DNA of 64,000 bases from Lepidostoma basale (Eukaryota > Arthropoda > Insecta > Trichoptera > Lepidostomatidae), in contig JAHDVF020000100.1 in the NCBI GenBank assembly GCA_022606425.2, forward strand, positions 124,001 through 188,000, in the 5' to 3' direction. The notes under the pieces were generated by a model. That model was not told where the DNA came from. It saw only the letters and a program-made list of their open reading frames with translations, and ran no database searches. Of this stretch, positions 11,841-23,189 are shown piece by piece. The position numbers and the translations under genes are program-made. Numbering within the stretch: the stretch's first letter is position 1; each line of letters starts with the position of its first letter.

Positions 11841-12130
11841 TTTACCTACCAGGCGCCAGAACCAATCTGCCTCTGGTGACACCGGTGGGAAGAGCAATTA
11901 GTCTGCTGAACGCGGTCTCCTCGGAGATAAGGGGCAAATACTATTGGGGGCAAATACTATTGGAGGGGCAAATACTATTGACTTTAGAAAGTATCTTGTC
12001 TTCCTAATGTCGAACCATCTCTAATGCGTTCCTGGTACTTTGTTGTATTTTTATAATATTTTACCTGTACTTAATAGATGCCTTAAACATTTTCCTGTTT
12101 GTAATGTCTATTGAGTTAATAAACTGATTT
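11841..12130 (+). mobile_element. LINE 3' fragment, CR1-like (tentative)
   Basis: Related fragments lie at 21238-21670 and 23190-23640 (- strand) and 57580-57860 (+). They share a conserved end reading approximately LPLVTPVGR...LLN..SSEIDVFHIS..FR and an AT-rich tail containing AATGCGTTCCTGGTA. This copy has a triplicated GGGGCAAATACTATTGG block at 11931-11980 in place of the DVFHIS part. Clade is a guess. Confidence 0.6.
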
Positions 12131-12230
12131 GATTTAATTTGAATTAATACATTAACAGATATTTTAATATATAATAAAAACATATTAAGATAATCAAATG
12201 ATTTTACTGAAATCTCTTGATGGAAGTTCA

Positions 12231-12442
12231 TTTTAAATAATAATTAAATAAAACGATGTTTTTTAACTACTTCCACTTTTGTCTTTATTTAGACAGCGAC
12301 CGGTTTCGCCAGGCTCGCTGGCATCGACAGAAGAAGCAGCGCCTGTCGATGCCAGCGAGCCTGGCGAAACCGGTCGCTGTCTAAATAAAGACAAAAGTGG
12401 AAGTAGTTAAAAAACATCGTTTTATTTAATTATTATTTAAAA
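12231..12442. repeat. Perfect or near-perfect 100-bp palindrome, hammerhead-like family B
   Basis: Arms 12231-12330 and 12343-12442 are inverted copies with a 12-nt centre (AAGAAGCAGCGC). Each arm carries CTGTCGATGCCAGCGAG and CCTGGCGAAACCGGTCGC. Stem II would be GCCAG/CTGGC, GAAA follows, and the CCGG palindrome would be helix III. Relative to the consensus CUGANGA the third-last core base differs (CUGUCGA). After the core comes AAATAAAG. Confidence 0.85.
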
Positions 12443-12449
12443 ACATATT

Positions 12450-13120
12450 ATATTGACATAAATAACGGAACTTTACATATTATTGCAATAAACACTTTAG
12501 AAGACAATATGTCAAAAAATATATAATTAGGTACAAATACGGAGTTGTTCCCTTATTATTTGTCGTATTTAACCAGTATACGAAACCCATAATCCATTTT
12601 AATCTAAATTAGTTTCAGCCGAGCAAAGTTTTACGCCGGTACTTAATGTAAAACACAAACAGACAAGTCCACAATTACCGAAATATGAATAATTCCGCGC
12701 CGGTTTCTCCGCCATTAACCGCATTAATCCGAAGACGAATTTGTCACGAATGTCTTCCAGGCGACAATCCGTGCGCAGCTCGCCCTCACACGCCACCCGC
12801 CTCCCTGGGCCGCTTCGCGCATCCTTCACTCCTCGTTCTGTTCACTCACTTTGGGGGCGGAGTTGCGAAACAAATCTCACTTTTTAATCTGACTCATATG
12901 GTTGAGTCTTCCATTTACGAAATTTAATGTAACATGCTTCAAAAAATACAAAAACTTTATTCTATATTCGCCAAAACTTGTTGTTATGGATTCATATTTG
13001 AATTTATTAAAAAAATAATAATATCATAATATTTTTTACACTTTTCACAAACATGTTTCTGACTGTAAGCATCCTTCTTCAATTTAAAATGTTATACAAA
13101 GTTATTCAAATATATGATAT
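12450..13120. other. No gene seen; contains a GC-raised island
   Basis: Positions 12690-12870 are clearly richer in G and C and open on both strands for about 80 codons, but neither translation is recognisable. It could be a conserved non-coding element or a remnant of an older repeat. Confidence 0.4.
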
Positions 13121-13139
13121 TATAAATACTTATTTAAAA

Positions 13140-13520
13140 TTAAAAAAGTTATTCAACATTTTGAATGTATACAAAAACTTGAGGACAAATACTGGATTTT
13201 ACCCATTGCGGGTAAATTTTTTTTTTTTATAAGGATTAATTGTATCTCAATTGAGACGAAGATATAAATGGTTTTTTGGGAACAGAATATGGTGGTCGAG
13301 GCGCTTACAGGACTTATGACCTATCATTGGTTGGGTTAAGCGATCGCTTTACGTTGAACAACATTCCCCATTGCCCTTCTTACGACCACCAGCCTGACAA
13401 ATTTTTAGAAGATGTATATATGCTACAATGTTGAGGAACAATTCACATTTTTTAGTTCAATCTACACTAGCGCCATCCATTAAGATTCGGTGTAAGCATG
13501 AAGCAGAAAAAAGTTATTCA
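13140..13520 (+). repeat. Interspersed repeat family R (about 300-380 bp)
   Basis: Diagnostic blocks in order: ACCCATTGCGGGTAAAT, TTAATTGTATCTCAATTGAG, CAGAATATGGTGGTCGAGG, ACAGGACTTATGACC, TTGGTTGGGTTAAGCGATCG, CTACACTAGCGCCATC. Further copies are at 54205-54510 (+), 57868-58085 (-) and 59500-59870 (-). No open frame is shared, so it is a short non-coding mobile repeat of unknown class. Confidence 0.8.
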
Positions 13521-13687
13521 AGTAAACAAAATACAGTTAGTAAACGGAATTCTATTTTAAAAAAAGGAAAATTTTTTACCAAAAAAGATTTCCTATTTTT
13601 ATTATTTTTGTTACAATTGGCATGAATGTTTTATTATAAATAATTAGTGGAAGAAACATTTATTTCGCCTTACTATAACAATATGTC

Positions 13688-13960
13688 ATTAAATAAAAGG
13701 GAAATATAATATATAATAATAGACACTTGGCTAGACAGGGTGGCAACAGATGGGCATCCAGGATACTCAGTTGGAGACCATGGGAAAATAGGCCACCTTA
13801 AGTGTCGGAAGGCCACCGATGAGATGGACCGATGATATTGTCAAAAGGGTTGGAAAATTTTGGATACAAAGGGGGCAGGATAGAGACGAGTGGAGGAAAT
13901 TGGAAGAGGCCTATATCCTATATAATGCTAGCAAAGAAGAAGAAGAAGAAGACAATATAT
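13688..13960 (+). mobile_element. LINE 3' end fragment (RTE-like), GAAGAAG tail
   Basis: The frame at 13819 onward reads MRWTDDIVKRVGKFWIQRG and QDRDEWRKLEEAYI, the usual C-terminus of an RTE-type LINE polyprotein, and ends in a short (GAA)n run. Confidence 0.75.
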
Positions 13961-14489
13961 TATTAATAAATCTTATGAATATTTTCATTAATATAATTTT
14001 GTAAATTGCAATTCAGTGCCAAACCATAAATAAAATATGAAATATTTTTCTCTTACGATAATGCAATATGAAACGAGAATATATAAAAATCTAACAAGGA
14101 TAAATGCCAAACGTATGAGCGTATATCTAAGGGTGTAAAGGGGTTAGTTTTAAATTACAGCCAATGTTTATATTTATTTAAGGATGCAGTATGTTCCACG
14201 TCAGTTCTCTCGTGTACGGGTGCAGTTGTGTAATTCTCGCCTCGAATCGTGTTAGAGACATAAGAGTAATTCTCCAAATTCGAGGATTCCTCGGTTCATA
14301 GACAACCGTTCCATCCCCGTTTGGAATGGCGATAGAACAATACGCTATTCGCGAACAACACCTCGTATTTCGAATTCAACGTTTACTTGCACATTTACAA
14401 GAAACGTATACTTATAGAAGAATACAATTTACGTGTACGTACTTGTTAAATTAATATATATTATAAGCAATACGTAGTGATAAAATGAT

Positions 14490-15601
14490 CTGATGATGAA
14501 TGTTAATAAGTCCAAGGTAATGCTTTTTGGGAGTAAGGGGGATCCTATTGACTCTACTAGCGGTGCATGGACATCACCGTGGTGATGGCCATGCTACGCT
14601 GGAGGATTGATCTGATCCCAAGTACTTATCCACACCTCCTCGACTTTGGTCTCCCCTGGAAACTATGCGAAATGTTAAAGATCGAGTGTGAATAACCTCG
14701 GTGGATAATATTGATACATAGGCTAACGTGGAAGGACACCTCGCCAACCCGTCTGGCAAGCGTGGCGTTGTAATGCCAACCTCCCCCCGTATGACATGTC
14801 ATACATGGAGAAGAATGGGGGAGGCCTATGTCCAGCAGGGGACAACAACGGCTGTTAAAGAAGAGAAGAAGAATGATTTTTGAAAAAGAAGAAATCATGA
14901 CAGATTGCAAGGTTAGCGTGAATGGTGATAATTTGGAGCAAGTAGTTGAGTTCGTGTATTTAGGTAGTATGTATACAAGAGAATGGCGAGTGGAGAGGGA
15001 TATTGAAAGAAGGGTTGGGGCAGGCAACAAAGTGAAGTGTGCACTTAAAGTTGTCATCGCAAACAAAAACCTATCCAAAAAAGCTAGAATGGCAGTCCAC
15101 AATGGTGTTCTTCTACCGACCCTTCTGTATGGAAGCGAAGCATGGAACTGGCAAAAGAAGGATGAAAGTAGAATAAATGCAGTAGAAATGAGATCTCTTA
15201 GACGAATGTGTGGATACTCTGTGTATGATAGAGTGTCGAATGAAAATATAAGAAGTGAATGCGGTGCGAATGATGGTGTTATGAACAAAATAATGAAAGG
15301 ATCATTAACATGGTTTGGACATATGAAAATAATGAATGAAGAAAGAATGGTAAAAAATATATATTTTAACGATGTAAATGGAACCAGAAATAGAGGAAGA
15401 CCGAGAAAAACGTGGCACGATCAAATAAATCAAAAATTGAATGTCGGCCATTTGAGGAGTGCGTCGACGCGCGCGCATGACACGATGTATGAATGTTGAG
15501 GAATCGAGAGAAATGTGTCAGGAAAGAAAAGTATGGCAGTCCATTCTTTCTGCCTACCCCTTCGGGGAGACAGCGTGATGGTTAGTTAGTTAGTTAGTTA
15601 G
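14490..15601 (+). mobile_element. TTAG-tail LINE, 3' half, interrupted by another retroposon tail
   Basis: At 14498-14527 the sequence matches the main LINE (DLMMNVNKSKVM region); the match resumes at 14871 and runs to the GTTAGTTAG tail at 15600. Residues from MIFEKEEIMTDCKVSVNGDN through RMCGYSVYDRVSNENIRSEC to PRKTWHDQINQ are present. The reverse transcriptase catalytic part is missing. A 2-nt loss near 15470 shifts the frame so translation stops at 15499 instead of at the usual TGA beside the tail. Confidence 0.85.
14528..14870 (+). mobile_element. Retroposon 3' tail inserted into the LINE at 14490
   Basis: About 340 bp that are absent from the undamaged LINE copy. The end reads GGAGGCCTATGTCCAGCAGG followed by an AAGAAGAGAAGAAG tail, a sequence type common at 3' ends of lepidopteran LINE/SINE repeats. 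Possible target duplication: ATGCTTTTTGGG before and ATGATTTTTGAA after, imperfect. The long frame from 14828 is an accidental fusion of this tail with LINE coding sequence. Confidence 0.7.
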
Positions 15602-15699
15602 CAATACGTAGTTAGTTAATACGAATTAATATTTATCAACAATCGGTATTTGCGTACGGCTATAAAAATTGTCCCTAACGCATATAGAGAAGAAAGCAA

Positions 15700-15880
15700 G
15701 CTGGCCATGTTTGAAGGGAAGACTCTGAGGTAATTTTTGGAACCACGCTGGAGAATGGAGCTTACAGAATATTAGCTAGTACTGTTTGACCAGAAAACAT
15801 AATTGAGATTCTGTAAGTCTCAACGCCCACGGTGGGCTGGCCATGTAGAAAGAATGCCAAGGAAAGAAGATTATATAAAT
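15700..15880 (+). mobile_element. LINE fragment (RTE-like), decayed
   Basis: With stops, the sequence reads KTLR, then LRFCKSQRPRWAGHVERMPR, the zone after the reverse transcriptase in RTE-like LINEs. A sister fragment is at 20890-21225. Confidence 0.6.
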
Positions 15881-15914
15881 TAATCACAATTGTTTAGAAA
15901 CATATAATAATCTC

Positions 15915-16325
15915 ACCTTCATCCCAAAGGTGTAAGCGTAAGGATAGAGCGCTGTAACCTTTCCTGGTATTTTTTTCTCACCTCCTTAACATTCAGTTAT
16001 CGTGTCATATACGTACTTCGAATAATCAGCTGACATCAATATTTTGATTGATTTGATCGTACCACATTTTTTTCGATCGTTTCGATTTTCGATTGATTTC
16101 ACGCCTATTGGGTTCATTCACATTGTTCCAACCAGTATCCAACTATCTTAAAAAACCTTTCATTATTTTACTTATAGCGCTTTCATTTGCTCTGCATTCA
16201 CTTCTTTCATCTGCATTTAGGACTATATCCTTATAAAATTATTCCACATTCATATAAGAGATCTCATTCCCACCGAATTTGCTCTACTTTAATCCTTATT
16301 TTGTCTGTTCCACATTTTTCAATTG
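15915..16325 (-). mobile_element. TTAG-tail LINE, old 3' fragment
   Basis: The reverse strand matches the LINE region around RRMCGYSVYDRV through MTRCMN, at reduced identity and with many indels. Complement landmarks are AGAGATCTCATTC near 16258 and CTCCTTAACATTCAG near 15983. The TTAG tail is lost. Confidence 0.55.
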
Positions 16326-16606
16326 CATTATAATAATATGTTAACTTTCAAAGGGCTTTTTTCTGATCACCTCAAGGGCGCATTGAGAGGTGTTTCAAAT
16401 TTAAAGAGTAACGCTGTACCTAATATTTGCCGTCAAATACCTTAAAACAGATACATTAATTGGATTTTATTTTTTGTATGAAAGATGTAAAAGTTTTGAA
16501 TTTTGGGGTTTCTACTTAATTTGATTTCAACAATGTATGTTATTGGGTCACGTCAATTACCCTAATTACTGTATATAAACAGCAGCGCGTTTGATTTTTC
16601 GCTACA

Positions 16607-16693
16607 TTTGATAATGCTAAGACAGGCGAAACAAGTCATTCACATAAAATATAATAAAACGAAAAACAGATGTTCTCATTCGTATTAATTATG
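16607..16693 (+). repeat. Hammerhead-like family A unit
   Basis: TTTGATAATGCTAAGACAGG, then CGAAACAAGTCATTC, then an AATAAAAC spacer and CATTCGTATTAATT. The helix III palindrome is changed (ACAAGU), so it is a decayed copy. Confidence 0.6.
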
Positions 16694-16699
16694 AAAAAG

Positions 16700-17425
16700 T
16701 CTTTCGGGTCCTTTATGCATCTGATGTATGAATGGACACCGTTCCATGCTGATATAAATTATTAATAAGGGTTGGTATAGGAACACAATTGCGCGCTGAT
16801 AACTTTTTAAAAAAGCAAATGAACTCGGTAATGGTTACTAAACCGTGGCTTTTTCGTCTCGTGCTGATACATGAACACCAATGTATGCATTCGAAAATAA
16901 TATTTCAGTGAGGCAATCATTCTCGTTCAAAATGGATACCACTGAACATTAATTGACAACTGTCACATAGGTTTGAAATTGGTTGAGGAAAATCCGATAA
17001 CAGTTTGACTGATGACTCTACTGCGTAGGATGTTGTCACTTCGCATCGTGATTTTTTAAATTAATTATACGAGTACATGAAAAAAAAATTAAACGATTTT
17101 ATAATGAAACAATATATCAAACCAACATAGAAGTTGAATATCTTATATGTAATATTATATATCGTAAGGCTGATGTAATGTGAATGGTGTTTAAGCAATA
17201 AAAAAATTGAAATTTTATTTTTTGAATAAGAAAATAAAATTATTTAAAAATATCCACAGTAAAAAAACTAACGTATTTTTTTTAAAATTATTTTTGTATG
17301 TCTGTTCACTATGTCAATAAGGTCATAATAATATTAATATACTCCTTTTATTATTTTTACTACCGCTACATTAAAAAAATATATTTCAATTACTGTGAAA
17401 GATATAGGGAAGAGAATTTTTCTAC
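16700..17425. other. No gene seen
   Basis: AT-rich sequence with no open frame or repeat match that I can support. Confidence 0.4.
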
Positions 17426-17429
17426 TCTA

Positions 17430-17620
17430 TCCTAGGACACCTCGCTAGTTTTCTCCGCATTCATACAGCGAGTCATACACACACGTCGATTCTTCCGAAT
17501 ACTACATGGTCGATAATTGAATTTTTTTTGTTTCATCGTGACATGTTTTTCTTGGTCTTTATTGACTCTGTACTTCCTTTACGTCTCAGTATACTTTCAT
17601 AACTATTTTTTCTTCATCCA
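17430..17620 (-). mobile_element. TTAG-tail LINE, old fragment
   Basis: The + strand shows CATTCATACAGCGAGTCATA and ACACGTCGATTCTTCC, the complement of the MTRCMN / RRNR coding region of this LINE family, without the tail. Confidence 0.6.
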
Positions 17621-17624
17621 TGCA

Positions 17625-18920
17625 TACCATACACCCAAAGAAACATTTTATATTTTTTGACATAATACTTTCTTGATTACTGTATATTTAAAACATTATA
17701 AATACTAAGTTTAATTATTTTGATTCTTCTTCTAATTCCGATTGGTTTCTAATTTTACTACCATTGTCTTGTTTATTTGTCTAAATGCCAAAATCAACTA
17801 GAAAATGGAAGAAATTTTCCAAAACTGTGGTTAGAAACATAGATTAATTTATTTAATTTACCATCAATTTTAAACGATAATTTCCAATATCCAACATTTA
17901 TAAGCTGAACAGTACAAAATATACAACAAAGTTCTAAAATCCTAAGCAAAAATGGAAATAAATATTAAGTTTATAACTTAAGGTGAAAGCAGTTCACAAA
18001 AACCCAACAAAAAGTGATAAAAAATAAAGTGATAAATAATATTTTTTATAGTATACAATAAAATGTTTACTTCCTAAATATAACTTCGTAATAACTCACT
18101 ACTGACAAATTTCAATATTGTTATTTTGTTGTGAAGAGAAAATACAATCATTTTCGGTGAATTTTCTGTTGTTATGTTACGTAATAAAAAGACAGTTTTT
18201 TTCCATGATACAATTTGAAATGAGGGCACGTTTTTCACATCAAAATTTTCATTACTATTGCATACTATAATTAACATTCTCGAAACAGGCTTAATAGTAA
18301 TTACGTGTTTAGTGTATCTAATCATACAAGCCTCGTAACAAGGACGGGAATACTTAATGCTATGTATCAAGCGCACAGATAAATACACATTAAGGATCCC
18401 GAGTGAGGGTAAATAATAGAAACTGGAGAGGGAATTCGTTTGGCCACAAGATGCCGGAGGTAGACAATTCACAAAGATGTACGCTCTTGATTCACCGCGA
18501 ATTGAACTAATTTGTAACGCTCCGCTCTATTATCCGGAACACGAAGCCCGCTTGTTACTGGATTGTAAAAGGCTACAGACTCCACTGAACAACTAATGAA
18601 TTCCTCCGTCTTAACTTAACCCTCCGAACGAATGTAGGGGAAGAAATACCCTAAAAATATTTGCATCAAAAATTTTCAGTATAAATCAAAATAGAATAAT
18701 TTCAATTGCTTCTTAGATGTGTACTACGGTGCAAATAAAGCAAAAATAAGTCAATCTTAGAGGCGTGCCTTTTACGAAATGAATAAGAAAAGTTTAGGGT
18801 AAAAGTAATTGGAAAAGAAACGGTACTCAAAAGAAGGGTAATTTTGCATTTCTATACGAACTTGTTATGCAACAAAATGTTTTCGAGTTTTCATGATATA
18901 TGAGCAGCATATTATGTCAA
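17625..18920. other. No gene seen
   Basis: One 132-codon frame on the - strand (18074-18472) lacks recognisable domains and sits in AT-rich sequence. I see no splice-supported exon. Confidence 0.4.
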
Positions 18921-18926
18921 AAATAA

Positions 18927-19268
18927 CTAACTAACTAACCATCGCGCCGTATCTTCCCTAAAGGGTAAGTAGAAAGAATGTACTGCCATGTTGGTTTTTT
19001 CCGGACATACTTATCTCGTTTCCTCAACATTCATATATTGTGTTTTCGACTCATCACGTGTCTGAAATTAAATATTTGATCGATTTGATCAAGCCACATT
19101 TTCCACGGTCTTTTTAATGACCCGTTTCAATATTTTATTCATAACAGTATATATTATTCATAATATTTTTATTCAACGTATCATTCTCACTGCATTCTCG
19201 TCATACATTTGCATTTGATACTCAATCATATACAGATTTACAACACATTCATCTAAAAGATCTCTTTG
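18927..19268 (-). mobile_element. TTAG-tail LINE, 3' fragment, left half of a head-to-head pair
   Basis: Starts on the + strand with CTAACTAACTAACCATCGCG and reads back through the LINE C-terminus to GATCTCTT. It meets an oppositely oriented copy at AGATCTC, a short palindrome present in the LINE itself. Confidence 0.75.
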
Positions 19269-19662
19269 ACGAATGTGTAAAATACTGTGTGTGCTAGTGT
19301 CGAATGAAAATAATGTATAATAAGTTAATGCAATGCGAATGAATGTGTTATGACCAACATAATGAAAATACCACTAAGATGGTTTGGACACGTGGAAATA
19401 ATGAATCAAGAAAGAACGATAAAAAGTGTATGTTAACGGTGTAAATTGAAGCAGGAATAGAAAAAGACCGAGGAAAACGTGGAACGATGAAGTAAATCAA
19501 ATATTGAATGTCGTCCACCTGAGGAAACGGAGAAATCGACGTGCTTGCATGACACGTTGTATTAATGTTGAGAAATCGAGAGAAGCATGTCAGGAAAGAA
19601 CAGTATGGCGGTGCATTCTTTCTGCCTATCCGTTCGGGAAGACGGAGTGAAGGTTCCTTAGT
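19262..19662 (+). mobile_element. TTAG-tail LINE, 3' fragment, right half of a head-to-head pair
   Basis: Begins at the same LINE position (AGATCTCTT..GACGAATGTG) as the - strand copy and runs rightward through RWFGHVEIMNQERTIK-like sequence to SILSAYPFG and a damaged tail (GAAGGTTCCTTAGTTG). Both tails face outward. Confidence 0.75.
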
Positions 19663-19924
19663 TGTCATTCTTTTGAATTTATTCTACTTTAATTTTGTTT
19701 GCCAGTTCCATTCTTCATTTGCTTAAGAGGAAACTTTCATAATAAATATTAATTTGATTTTAATATTTACAGGAAAATGATAAGAAAGATGATTGCACAT
19801 TATTATAATATAATAAACGAAGATTTATACTCATATACATTGGTTAACGTCGGATTCACTCTTTTGGTGGCCCTTACAAAAATGTTAATTGGATTAATTA
19901 ATGTAAGATTTAGAGTAGCGAAAT

Positions 19925-20060
19925 AATATAATAATGCCTTAGAAGGGCGAAACATGTCATTTCTTCTAAAATAAAATAAAGCTTCTAGAAGACCGATGTT
20001 TTAATTCATATTGACAATTTAATATAGAGTTTTACATCGTTGTTCAAGAATCAATAGATT
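19925..20060 (+). repeat. Hammerhead-like family A unit
   Basis: ATAATGCCTTAGAAGGGCGA then AACATGTCATTTC, AATAAAGCTTCTAGAAGACC, TGTTTTAATTCATATTGA and GAGTTTTACATCGTTGTTCA. All family A blocks are in order. Confidence 0.75.
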
Positions 20061-20064
20061 CATT

Positions 20065-20885
20065 GGATAAGTTGTAGTATTAATTAACATTAACAAAAAA
20101 TAGTATAAAGAGGATCAATAGTTTTTAAAACGTAAAAAAGCATCAATATATATTGGTTATAAAGAAAATCGTTTTTATTTTCATTGTTTCTACTTACTTT
20201 TACTTACGTTTTGAAAGTAGCCATTTTATATTTGATTAACTTCAGATTGAAGTGATCCATCAAGGAGCGAAGTCTCCTCTTTAGAGCTGCCTATCAATAA
20301 CATCCTTGAAGGACAATCAACTTGGATTCTTCGTTCAATTATTTTATCGGAATACAATCGCGGACCTACTCTGAAAATCAATAAGCCACTTACTTACAAT
20401 TTTACGTTCATTTTCAGGATAATTAAAACTGTTTTTTCTACTTATTTCATTTCAAAAACACAATAAATTCAGAAATCTAATGTTATCACTAGAATTTCGT
20501 CTTCATTCAGTATTCGGTATTAAATTATTAAATATCCATTTAAACTTTGTTCTGCACACTTGAAATGGATATAAAAAATCTGTAAACATACTATTTTGAA
20601 TATATGAAAACATTGGTTTTCTTGAAAATATATTTTATTTAATAAAAATGAGATGTTATACCACGTAAGGATATTATTGAATATCTGTCATTGGATTTAT
20701 AATAAATTTGCAAGAAATTTAATAACATCCTTAAGCAAACAGGTCACTATCAAAAATTCATATATTACCTTAAAATACGCTTATTAATAACTGAAATATT
20801 ATTTGAGAAAAGGCAAAATATTCAAAAGTCAATTAAAAGTATGAAAAAACCATTTTAAACATGTATTTTTTTTTAATTCTGAGAA
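20065..20885. other. No gene seen
   Basis: AT-rich; no open frame and no repeat from this window recognised. Confidence 0.4.
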
Positions 20886-20889
20886 ATTT

Positions 20890-21225
20890 TTTTGGAACTA
20901 CGCTGGAGGATATGACTTACAGAATCAAAAGAATTCTTGAGCTTGAAGTATTGATTAACCAGGTAACATTGGTGAGATTTTGTAAGTCTTAACGCCGGCG
21001 CCGTGGGATGGCCATATAGATAGAATGCCAGAAGGTAGATCACCGAAAATTATATCCAGATGGGTGTCGCGTGAAAAGAGACCAAGATGCAGATCGAGAA
21101 AATATGGGGAGACCGCTTAGAACAAGACTGAGAGAAATTAGAAAGATCTGGAGAATTACTGTTGTGGAGGAGGACAATTCCCACTACGAGATGTAGCGCC
21201 GAGACGAAGAAGAAGAAAATTAAAG
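20890..21225 (+). mobile_element. LINE 3' fragment (RTE-like), GAAGAAG tail
   Basis: Decayed coding with RWGMAI/HIDRMPEGRS-like sequence near 21005-21045 and an end at GACGAAGAAGAAG. It is related to 15700-15880. Confidence 0.6.
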
Positions 21226-21237
21226 TTATATTTTATA

Positions 21238-21670
21238 ATCAAATCAAATCAAATCAGTTTATTAACAAAAAATACATTACAAACAACAAAATGTTTAAGG
21301 CATCTATTGAGTATAGGTAAAATAATATAAAAATACAACATAATACCAGGAACGCATTATAGATGGTTCGACATTAGGAAGATAATATACTTTCTAAAGT
21401 CAAGAGAATTTTTCCCCTGAACGTATCTTCACTAATATGAAAGACGTCAATCTCCGAGGAGACCGCGTTCAGCAGACTAATTGCACTTTCCATTGCAGAT
21501 TGGTTCTGGTGGCTGGTAGGTAGAACAATCTGTGCTGTCACTAATGGAGAAATTTATCAGGGACGAAAAGACCAACACCCTCTAGCACGGCTGAGTTCTC
21601 TATATATCCCCTGATTAATTCAAAGAAATGAGTAATGAGATGCTCGTCTCTTTGAAGCTGTAAATAATGT
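21238..21670 (-). mobile_element. LINE 3' fragment, CR1-like (tentative)
   Basis: The reverse strand carries the conserved end (SSEIDVFHIS, then FRG and SILSS) and the AT-rich tail with AATCAAATCAAATCAAATCA at its 3' end (21238 onward). This copy keeps the DVFHIS part lost from the copy at 11841. Confidence 0.65.
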
Positions 21671-21719
21671 AGTTGTAGGGTGTTATAACATTTTAAATTA
21701 TGGTTACTTAAAAATTAAA

Positions 21720-22101
21720 CTAACTAACTAACTAACTAACCATCACGTCGTCTCCCCGAAAGGGTAGGTAAAAAGAATGGACTGTCACACTTTAACCGAT
21801 GCGGCACTCCATCCTTCTCTTTTCGCCCCGCGGGAGACGCGGTGTTATGGGTTGCAAACCTCATCGCCACCAATAGGCATCTCCCGCGCACACTTCAATC
21901 GTAAAACATCCACAAAATAAATCTTAAACAAATAATTTAAAATACAATGATATAAAATAAATTACACAATAAAAATAATTTAACACATAATGTTATTTTT
22001 AGATGGTGCACATTGTCTATTGTCTATTTTACATTGTCTTTTTAATTTATGTCCCACGTATCCACCGTTTTTTTTAATTAGCTGTAATTAGGCACTTAAA
22101 C
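21720..22101 (-). mobile_element. SINE of the TTAG-tail family, long form
   Basis: It starts on the + strand with CTAACTAACTAACTAACTAA, followed by the LINE-derived tail, the GC-rich head and then an AT-rich 5' domain that matches 41825-42299 up to GCACTTAAAC. The shared 5' domain includes GATGGTGCACATTGTC and ACGTATCCACCG (complement ACGGTGGATACGTG). This defines a ~400-bp element. Confidence 0.85.
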
Positions 22102-22104
22102 AAA

Positions 22105-23185
22105 CTGACACTTAAAAATTAATACATTAGAAAAGGAAAATTCATTTCATGAAAGTTAATTTTGGTTATGTGTATAGTTATTCAAGGAAAAATATAAAAT
22201 TACAAGGAATTTTACAGCGCCTTTGAGATGATTGTTCCATAATAATTGCGTTTTATAAATCATCAAATTTCTTATACTCGTAATTATTATTAAAACAAAT
22301 GACGACAAGAAACGTATTAACTTACTGCCTACGCCATTACTAACAAATTTAACTTTTTTAACGTTCAGGCGATTCAATTAAGAAGTTAACTCGCATGTAA
22401 ATTACACTCATTTAAGTAAACACGAGAGCGTACGTCTCAGCAAATGTATTCTACAGGTGTCTTATCACTTGGGATACACATACACCCCATCCCCTAGAGA
22501 TCTGGAGTGATCGATTCCCATCTTACTTGGAGTTTTTCAAAAGAAATAATCCACGTAATACATTTATAATGAGATAGCGGGCGCTCCGCCGAAGAAATGT
22601 TTTCCAATTTGTGAGATACACACTACATACAGTGACCCTATCTGTAACTCGGAGAACGTAAGAAGTAAACAGTAAAGGAATTTTTCTTTATTTCAATACG
22701 TATCTAAAATCGAGTTAAGCGAAGCTGCTCGAAAGCGTCTCTCCGGATTTCGATAATCGTTAACGATATTTAGGATACAATCTATCAAGCTAAGCAATGC
22801 GATTTATTTGTAATTGTGTATTGATGTATTGAATATATTATCCTCGCCAAACTCATACCATTACAATACATAGGACATAGATTTTCTATATATTCTTAAT
22901 ATGGTTTTGAACTGTAATTCCGTGCCAATGTTAACAATTGTAAGCTCGGGGAATTTATTGTAGATTGCGAATGATTTTAATTATAAAATCCAAATTTTCT
23001 TAAAACTGTCTTTAAAACAAATCTGTAGTTTTTTTAAATGTATAGTCTACATATTATTAATAGTTTAATGCATATACACGATTAAAAAAAAAAAACGGAT
23101 AAAATACCAGTAACGCTTAAAAAAAAGTTCAACTTTATAGTTGATAGTTGACAGACAAATGCTTCGTAATATCAAGAATATTCGC
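22105..23185. other. No gene seen
   Basis: AT-rich with short frames only. A slightly GC-raised part at 22410-22760 has no recognisable content. Confidence 0.4.
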
Positions 23186-23189
23186 TTTT

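Noticed and set aside
14626..15288. 220-codon frame on the - strand
   Set aside because: It is the antisense of LINE coding sequence; the same antisense frame appears at 40293-40949 and 54903-55097.
15579..15601. TTAG repeats as interstitial telomere sequence
   Set aside because: The unit is TTAG (4 bases), not the insect telomere unit TTAGG, and it always follows the same LINE or SINE end.
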